NCBI RefSeq assembly: GCF_014268445.2
Contig: NZ_CP077089.1
Location: 3,465,501 to 3,529,500 of the forward strand
Length of the DNA: 64,000 nt
Origin: Pseudomonas tensinigenes
GTDB lineage: Bacteria > Pseudomonadota > Gammaproteobacteria > Pseudomonadales > Pseudomonadaceae
Direction of reading: 5' to 3'
Made by a program: the position numbers and the translations under genes. Positions 58,483 to 64,000 of this stretch are shown in pieces (position 1 is the stretch's first letter; every line of letters starts with the position of its first letter). The notes beneath the pieces were generated by a model. The model made no database searches. It saw only the letters and a program-made list of their open reading frames with translations, and was not told the DNA's origin.

Positions 58483-59484
58483 TCACTTCCCGGCAATTTG
58501 CGCCTTGGTGTAGAAGCCGTCCTGTTCGAGCAGGTCGATGTTGTCCTTGGTCAGCGGGGTTGGCGTGAGCAGGATGGTGTCGACCTTTTTGCTGCCGTTG
58601 TCGTACTGCGAGCTGAAGGCGGGTTTTTCGTTGCGCGCCAGTTGTACCGAGAGCTTGGCGGCTTCGCTGGCGATGAGTTTCAGCGGTTTGTACACGGTCA
58701 TGGTTTGCGTGCCAGCGATCACGCGTTTGACCGCGGCAAGGTCAGCGTCCTGCCCGGAAATCGGCACTTTTCCGGCCAGTTGCTGTGCCGCCAGTGCCTG
58801 AATCGCTCCGCCTGCCGTGGCGTCGTTGGAGGCGACGATGCCGTCGATTTTGTTGTCGTTACGGGTCAGGGCGTTTTCAACAATGCTCAGCGCTTCGGTC
58901 GGGTTCCATTCCTTCACCCACTGTTGGCCGACGATCTTGATATCGCCCTTGTCGATGGCCGGTTGCAGCACTTTCATCTGGCCTTCGCGGAGGATTTTGG
59001 CGTTGTTGTCGGTGGGCGCACCACCGAGCAAAAAGTAATTACCCTTGGGCGCCGCTTTCAGCACACCGCTGGCCTGCATTTCGCCGACTTTTTCGTTATC
59101 GAAGGAAATGTAGGCGTCGACATCGGCGTTGAGGATCAGCCGATCGTAGGAGACGACTTTGATCCCGGCTTTCTTCGCTTCGGCCACCGCGTTGGTCAGC
59201 ACCGTGGCGTTGAACGGGACGATGACGATGACATCGACGCCCCGGGAGATGAGGTTTTCGATCTGGGAAATCTGCTTCTGTTCGTTGGCATCGGCCGACT
59301 GCACGAAGACCTTGGCGTCCATTTTTTCGGCCGCCGCGACGAAGTAGTCACGGTCACGCGACCAGCGTTCCAGGCGCAGGTCATCAATGGAGAAACCGAT
59401 TTTCGGGTGGGCAGCATCAGCCATCACCGGCAGTGACAGCAGCGCCAGGGCAGTGGCCAATAGCGTGCGTTTTACGTTCTTCAT
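58483..59484 (-). CDS. xylF: Xylose ABC transporter, periplasmic binding protein
   Basis: The 333-residue protein starts at ATG 59484, behind AAGGACG about 9 bp upstream; a longer frame from 59601 would place an unrelated stretch before the signal. The signal peptide (MKNVKRTLLATALALLSLPVMA) is followed by a type I periplasmic fold with KIGFSIDDLRLERWSRDRDYF and SGQDADLAAVKRVIAGTQTMT, as in XylF. It is 149 bp after xylA and 166 bp before xylG. Confidence 0.93.
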   Translation of the reverse strand: MKNVKRTLLATALALLSLPVMADAAHPKIGFSIDDLRLERWSRDRDYFVAAAEKMDAKVFVQSADANEQKQISQIENLISRGVDVIVIVPFNATVLTNAVAEAKKAGIKVVSYDRLILNADVDAYISFDNEKVGEMQASGVLKAAPKGNYFLLGGAPTDNNAKILREGQMKVLQPAIDKGDIKIVGQQWVKEWNPTEALSIVENALTRNDNKIDGIVASNDATAGGAIQALAAQQLAGKVPISGQDADLAAVKRVIAGTQTMTVYKPLKLIASEAAKLSVQLARNEKPAFSSQYDNGSKKVDTILLTPTPLTKDNIDLLEQDGFYTKAQIAGK

Positions 59485-59633
59485 AGTGGGGCGTCCTTTT
59501 ATTGTTGTTGGAAAGACACGGCCTGACGATGAGTATCGGGCTGGTAAAACTGTAGAGAATCCGCAGACGCCGCAGGCACAGATTTGTCGTAGAAATGTCA
59601 CCGCGTGGATGCGCCCGCAGACTCCCAGTGTGA

Positions 59634-60950
59634 TCAGCGATAGATAAAGCGGTTGACGATGTTCTCGAGCATTTCTTGGCGGCCGCTGACGGCTTGCGGG
59701 TTCAACTCGTTGGTGAAGGCGTGCTCGGCCAACGATTCAAGGTTGAAGTCGCCGGCCATCACCGCTTGCCCGAACGGCTGCTGCCAGCCGGCGTAGCGTT
59801 GATCCTTGAGCCGTTGCAGTTCGTCGTTCTGCACCATGGCCGCTGCGCGCTCCAGCGACAGGGCAAGAACATCCATCGCGCCGACGTGGCCATGGAACAG
59901 ATCAATCTGATCAAGGCTTTGCCGGCGCACCTTGGAATCGAAGTTGAAGCCGCCATTCTTGAAGCCGCCGGCCTTGAGAATTTCATAGGTGGCCAGGGTC
60001 ATTTCTTCGACGCTGTTGGGGAACTGATCGGTGTCCCAGCCGTTTTGCGGATCGCCACGGTTGGCGTCGATGCTGCCGAAAATCCCCAGCGAGACGGCCG
60101 TGGCAATCTCGTGATGGAAGCTGTGCCCAGCCAGCGTCGCGTGGTTGGCCTCGATGTTGACTTTGATTTCGTGTTCCAGCCCGAACTGCTGGAGAAAGCC
60201 GAATACGGTGGCGCTGTCGTAATCGTATTGGTGCTTGGTCGGCTCCTGCGGTTTCGGTTCGATAAGCAGGTCACCGGTAAAACCGATCTTGTGCTTGTGC
60301 TCGACCACCATGCGCATGAAGCGGCCGAGCTGTTCGCGCTCACGTTTCAAGTCCGTGTTGAGCAGGGTTTCGTAGCCTTCGCGACCGCCCCATAACACGT
60401 AGTTGGCGCCTTTCAGGCGATGGGTCGCGTTCATGGCGCTGAACACCTGGGCAGCGGCGCAGGCGAACACTTCGGGATCGGGATTGCTCGCGGCGCCGGC
60501 AGCGAAACGCGGGTTGCTGAAGCAATTGGCGGTGCCCCACAGCAGCTTGATGCCGCTGGCTTCCTGGTGTTGCTCGAGGTGATCAACCATTTGTGCGAAG
60601 TGGTTGCGGTACTCCTTCAGAGAGCTGCCTTCGGGGGCGACATCGGTGTCATGGAAGCAGTAATAGTCGATGCCCAGTTTGGAGAAGAATTCGAAAGCGG
60701 CGGCGGCTTTGCCGATGGCCATTTCCATCGGGTCGCCGGCGTGTTGCCAAGGGCGCTTGAACGTCCCCGCACCGAACACATCGGAACCCGGCCAGACGAA
60801 CGTGTGCCAGTAACAGGCGGCCATGCGCAGGTGTTCGCGCATGGGTTTGCCGAGGATGAGTTTGTCGGCGTCGTAGTGACGAAAGGAGAGGGGAGAATCG
60901 CTGTCTGGGCCTTCGTAGCGAATCGCATCGACATCGGGGAAATACTGCAT
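59634..60950 (-). CDS. xylA: Xylose isomerase
   Basis: The 438-residue protein starts at ATG 60950 (MQYFPDVDA), the usual length of the class II enzyme; the frame from 61118 would add 56 residues. Metal and substrate motifs: [42 protein letters not shown] and [17 protein letters not shown]. It converts D-xylose to D-xylulose. It is the first gene of the leftward operon xylA-F-G-H and is divergent from xylR. No xylulokinase gene follows, so that step must be encoded elsewhere. Confidence 0.96.
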   Translation of the reverse strand: MQYFPDVDAIRYEGPDSDSPLSFRHYDADKLILGKPMREHLRMAACYWHTFVWPGSDVFGAGTFKRPWQHAGDPMEMAIGKAAAAFEFFSKLGIDYYCFHDTDVAPEGSSLKEYRNHFAQMVDHLEQHQEASGIKLLWGTANCFSNPRFAAGAASNPDPEVFACAAAQVFSAMNATHRLKGANYVLWGGREGYETLLNTDLKREREQLGRFMRMVVEHKHKIGFTGDLLIEPKPQEPTKHQYDYDSATVFGFLQQFGLEHEIKVNIEANHATLAGHSFHHEIATAVSLGIFGSIDANRGDPQNGWDTDQFPNSVEEMTLATYEILKAGGFKNGGFNFDSKVRRQSLDQIDLFHGHVGAMDVLALSLERAAAMVQNDELQRLKDQRYAGWQQPFGQAVMAGDFNLESLAEHAFTNELNPQAVSGRQEMLENIVNRFIYR

Positions 60951-61125
60951 GGACCTTGTCCTTGTTGTTCTTGGCGGTGTCTCGATACTAGCAACGGCCC
61001 TGTGCCCGCTGATTATGAAAAACATCAACACGGGGTGCGATTTTGCGTATTGAGCTTCTTCGGCCAGGCGCCTAGTCTGTGCCAATCGCCTCCGTGACAA
61101 GAGGCCCCGGACAAGCATAAAAACA

Positions 61126-62307
61126 ATGAAAACCGTACCGCCTGTTCACCGCATCGCCCTGTTGTTCAACGGCAGCAAGATCTACGACCGCGGCATCATC
61201 AGCGGCATCGGCAACTACCTGAGCAGCACCCGCGCCTCCTGGGACTTGTTCCTGGAAGAGGATTTTCTCTGTCGCTTGAAAGGCATCGAGCGCTGGCAGG
61301 GTGACGGGATCATTGCCGACTTCGACGATCCGCTGATTGGCGAGGCGCTGGCCGATATCCAGATGCCAGTGGTAGCGGTAGGGGGCTCGTACGAGGACAA
61401 GCGGGCATATCCGAAAGCGATTCCCTACGTCGCCACCGATAACAACGCGCTGATGACGCTGGCCTATACGCACTTGATCGAGGCGGGACTGCAGCGCTTT
61501 GCCTGCTTCAGCCTGCCGGAAGCGCAAGCCAATCGTTGGGCACAGGAGCGGGAAAAAGCCTTTCGCAAACTAATGAAACGCGACGGCCTGCACGGCGAAA
61601 TCTATCGCGGCATGGGCACCAGCGCGCCGCTCTGGGACAGCGCCGTCGAACAACTGATCGCCTGGCTGCAAAGCCTGCCCAAACCCATCGGCATCATCGC
61701 CGTCAGCGACGCCCGCGCGCGCCAGTTACTGCAAGCCTGCCTGACCGCCGGCATTGCCGTGCCGGAGCAGGTGGCACTGATTGGCATCGACAACGACCCG
61801 CTGACCCGCAGCCTGACTCGAGTGCCGCTGAGCTCGGTTATTCAGGGCACGGAAACCATGGGCCGTACCGCCGCGCAATTACTCCACCAGATGCTGCACG
61901 GCATGCCGTCGACCGGCACGCAGATTCTGATTCCTCCTGATGCGGTCAACGTGCAGGTGTCGAGTTTGCACCAGCCATTGGGCAATCCTTACGTCATGCA
62001 AGCGCTGCTGTTCATCCGCCAATACGCTTGCCAAGGCATTAAAACGGCGCAGGTGGCAGCTTATGTCGGTGTGTCGCGTTCATCACTTGAAGCGCATTTT
62101 CGTGCTGAGCGTGGTTGTAGCGTGCATGACGAGATTCTGCGTTTCAAACTGGCAGCGGCGACCAAGGGCCTGACAATTACCGACTCGGTGATTGCTGACG
62201 TTGCGCGCAGTTGTGGCTTTAAATCTGCGCAGTATCTGCACACGGTGTTTCGCCGGGAGTTTGGTTGTACGCCGCGGGAGTATCAGCAAGGGGCAGGGAT
62301 GCGCTGA
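61126..62307 (+). CDS. xylR: Xylose operon activator (AraC family)
   Basis: The 393-residue protein has an N-terminal periplasmic-binding-protein-like sensor (about 8-275: [49 protein letters not shown]). The C-terminal AraC domain (about 285-390) reads [39 protein letters not shown]. The layout matches E. coli XylR. It is divergent from xylA (175 bp gap), the likely control region. Its 3' end overlaps a block duplicated near 25390, just before the kinase-like gene. Confidence 0.92.
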   Translation: MKTVPPVHRIALLFNGSKIYDRGIISGIGNYLSSTRASWDLFLEEDFLCRLKGIERWQGDGIIADFDDPLIGEALADIQMPVVAVGGSYEDKRAYPKAIPYVATDNNALMTLAYTHLIEAGLQRFACFSLPEAQANRWAQEREKAFRKLMKRDGLHGEIYRGMGTSAPLWDSAVEQLIAWLQSLPKPIGIIAVSDARARQLLQACLTAGIAVPEQVALIGIDNDPLTRSLTRVPLSSVIQGTETMGRTAAQLLHQMLHGMPSTGTQILIPPDAVNVQVSSLHQPLGNPYVMQALLFIRQYACQGIKTAQVAAYVGVSRSSLEAHFRAERGCSVHDEILRFKLAAATKGLTITDSVIADVARSCGFKSAQYLHTVFRREFGCTPREYQQGAGMR

Positions 62308-62364
62308 TGGAATGGCGGAAATGAGGTTAGAGTGGGCATCAATGTCTTGATTGTTGCGTGAACA

Positions 62365-63021
62365 ATGAATCGTCCGCTGTTCGTTTCTCTGGATGGGCCC
62401 AAAGGTACCGGCAAAACCACACTGTTGGAGGCCGTTACGCAAGTACTGAGGGCGGGCAACCAGAAAGTCATCCGGCTTTGCAAGAGAAAAAGCGATCCGT
62501 TCAGGGGGGAAACCATGGCCTTGGTCAACACTCTGGCGAGAAATCCTTGCCGGGATCTGGATTGGGCTGTGTGTCAGCGCCTTGCGGATAGCCGTCGCTG
62601 GATCTCCCAGAACGTTCTGACGAAACAGCCGCTGGACAGCATCATCTTGATCGAGCGCTGGTATCCATCGGATGCCGCGTTTCGCCAAACCATCCCGTTT
62701 GCCGAGATTCTTCAATTGAATATCGAGCGAGACGTGCAGGTGCCAGATCTGCATGTCGGCGTCGTCACAGATCCGGATATTTCATGGGCCAGAGCTGCCA
62801 ACCGATCACGAGGACTGGGCGGCACTGTGATCCAGAAGCACGCAGAGCATGTGGCGTGTACGGAAATGTTCGAGCAAGCGGTCAAGGATCACGGTTGGAT
62901 GTTGTGCCGTAATGAAGGAACGGTTGAGGAGGCGACGATGCTGGTGGCTTCTCGGATCCATGAGGTGCTTGGGTTGAACGTCGAAGTGGATGCCAGTCTT
63001 GGCGCTCAGGGTATCGCGTAG
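62365..63021 (+). CDS. dTMP-kinase-like P-loop nucleotide kinase, copy 2
   Basis: The 218-residue protein has the same Walker A (LDGPKGTGKTT), DR-type motif (ILIERWYPSD, with E for D) and lid (ARAANRSRGLGG) as copy 1 at 25468, and a C-terminal extension of about 15 residues (LNVEVDASLGAQGIA). It is transcribed away from xylR's end, and its promoter block matches that of copy 1. The D to E change in the DR motif may mean altered activity. The reaction is unknown. Confidence 0.8.
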   Translation: MNRPLFVSLDGPKGTGKTTLLEAVTQVLRAGNQKVIRLCKRKSDPFRGETMALVNTLARNPCRDLDWAVCQRLADSRRWISQNVLTKQPLDSIILIERWYPSDAAFRQTIPFAEILQLNIERDVQVPDLHVGVVTDPDISWARAANRSRGLGGTVIQKHAEHVACTEMFEQAVKDHGWMLCRNEGTVEEATMLVASRIHEVLGLNVEVDASLGAQGIA

Positions 63022-63149
63022 ACCTTGAAGTTCAGTGGACACGGCCCTGCCAGGAAGGCCGTTTGGTTAGATTTTCTGGGGTTGGGCAGGGCGTTTGCTC
63101 AGGCTCTCTGAATAGCCTGATGAAGGTTTTATAGAAACAGGATGAGCAA

Positions 63150-63179
63150 AACCGCGACAGCCACAAAGCCATCGCGGTT
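63150..63179 (-). terminator. Rho-independent terminator of the esterase gene
   Basis: AACCGCGA (63172-63179 read leftward) pairs with TCGCGGTT, and on that strand the stem runs into TTTTGC. It lies just past the esterase stop. Confidence 0.75.
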
Positions 63180-63189
63180 GTTCTGCGTT

Positions 63190-64000
63190 TTAGCGGTTAG
63201 CGTTGGCCAAGCCAGCCTCGATGAAGCGAACGGAACTTTCCATAGCCTGCTGACCTTCTGGCAGCATGGTGGCGTAGAAGTGCCAGGCGTGGAACATCGC
63301 AGGCCATACTTCCAGGTTCACGCGAACTCGGTTATCAGCCAGGTGAGTTGCAAGGCGCATTGCATCACTCAACATCAGCTCGTTCTCGCCGATCTGCACC
63401 AAGATTGGTGGAAGACCGGTGACGTCCGCGAACACAGGTGAGGCCAGAGGATGATTAGCCAATGTGTCGCCTAGGAATGCTCTGGCGAGGATGTCCAAGA
63501 CAGGCTTGGAGTTCAGAGGATCCAGACCTTCGCGGTTGCTCATGGAAGCACCGGTGTGTTCAAGGTTCGCCCATGGTGAGATGGAGGAGCCAACCGCAGG
63601 CAATGGAAGCCCCTTCGATTTAGCCGCGACCATGACGCTGACAACCATTGCGCCGCCAGCCGACTCGCCAGAGATCGCAATTTTGTTAGCCGGGATTTTC
63701 TGCTCAAGCAACCATTCGTAAGCGCGCAATGTGTCGTCAATAGATGCTGGGAACTTGTGCTCAGGGGCAAGGCGATAGTCCGGCATGTACACACGAGCAC
63801 CGAGCATCTTCGCGTAGTTGCCGCCGATACCGTGGTAGCCGTCTGGACGTCCTACAATGTAGGCGCCGCCGTGGATGTACATCACGACCGCGTCGGTTTT
63901 GATCTCGTCCGGAGTAACCAGTGTGCCGGGTACGCCACCCATGTCGACTGCTTCGAATTTAACGCCAGCTGGCGCTGGATTTTGCGCGAGCATTTTTGCG
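63190..64000 (-). CDS. HSL-family alpha/beta hydrolase (esterase), 5' end outside window
   Basis: About 270 residues are visible. The HSL-family motifs are HGGAY (oxyanion hole), GESAG (nucleophile serine), an acidic residue in ENELMLSDA and the histidine in FHAWHF. The frame is open at base 64000, and the ATG at 63993 is probably internal, since family members have roughly 30-50 residues before this point. It is a carboxylesterase/acetyl-esterase-type enzyme with no visible signal peptide in the part seen. The substrate is unknown. Confidence 0.88.
   Translation of the reverse strand, partial: AKMLAQNPAPAGVKFEAVDMGGVPGTLVTPDEIKTDAVVMYIHGGAYIVGRPDGYHGIGGNYAKMLGARVYMPDYRLAPEHKFPASIDDTLRAYEWLLEQKIPANKIAISGESAGGAMVVSVMVAAKSKGLPLPAVGSSISPWANLEHTGASMSNREGLDPLNSKPVLDILARAFLGDTLANHPLASPVFADVTGLPPILVQIGENELMLSDAMRLATHLADNRVRVNLEVWPAMFHAWHFYATMLPEGQQAMESSVRFIEAGLANANR

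Noticed and set aside
1..64000. CRISPR arrays, tRNA or rRNA genes, prophage, integrases or insertion sequences
   Set aside because: No repeat-spacer pattern, cloverleaf, transposase or integrase frame was seen on either strand.

Overview
The window reads as a chromosomal segment of a fluorescens-group Pseudomonas. The evidence is high-GC, densely packed genes, a Pseudomonas-type REPIN (GTGGGAGCGAGC... pair) between xylF and xylG, a Pseudomonas DUF2790 protein, many LysR regulators, and a xylose operon of isomerase plus XylFGH with no xylulokinase beside it. I saw no rRNA, tRNA, CRISPR, prophage or insertion sequence.

Layout. (1) 1-11.6 kb is a fimbrial and signalling locus. It holds a fimbrial subunit (cut by the window edge), a REC-EAL phosphodiesterase, an RcsB/BvgA-type response regulator, a BvgS-type hybrid sensor kinase, a small second subunit, a receiver-like protein without its phospho-aspartate, a chemoreceptor, a membrane-anchored coiled-coil protein and a two-domain adhesin-like protein. 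This resembles the Roc/Rcs-Pvr systems that control Cup fimbriae. All three promoter-bearing intergenic regions carry two copies of an 18-20 bp palindrome (TTRAGAC-NN-GTCTYAA), a plausible operator of the local response regulator. (2) 11.7-15.6 kb: quinone-oxidoreductase-like enzyme, AhpD/CMD-like protein, aldehyde dehydrogenase and a divergent LysR. (3) 16.2-22.6 kb: SMP-30 lactonase, split transketolase, MFS permease, SDR dehydrogenase and a divergent LysR with a perfect palindrome in the shared promoter; probably catabolism of a sugar or sugar acid. (4) 22.6-32.7 kb: mixed genes, including an XRE-cupin regulator, a B3/B4 protein, a class V aminotransferase, a dTMP-kinase-like protein, a Rieske oxygenase, two MFS proteins, the YddG exporter, and a phospholipase-C-like protein with a lipoprotein.

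(5) 32.8-45.2 kb is a catabolic island. Leftward genes encode a GbcA/Stc2-type Rieske oxygenase, an MmgE/PrpD protein and a LysR. Rightward genes encode a ProVWX-type ABC importer, a GlxA-type AraC regulator, an FAD amine oxidoreductase, a DHDPS-family lyase and an aldehyde dehydrogenase. Together they suggest import, N-demethylation and oxidation of a quaternary amine (betaine) to a central keto acid; the substrate is not determined. (6) 45.3-55.6 kb: small protein, ZIP transporter, EamA transporter, old yellow enzyme, a three-gene molybdenum hydroxylase with triheme cytochrome c, an MFS and a LysR. (7) 55.6-62.3 kb: xylose operon xylAFGH with divergent xylR. (8) 62.3 kb to the end: a second, close copy of the dTMP-kinase-like gene with its promoter block also duplicated, and an HSL-family esterase cut by the window edge.

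Gene calls rest on reading the translated sequences and motifs by eye. No database search was run.
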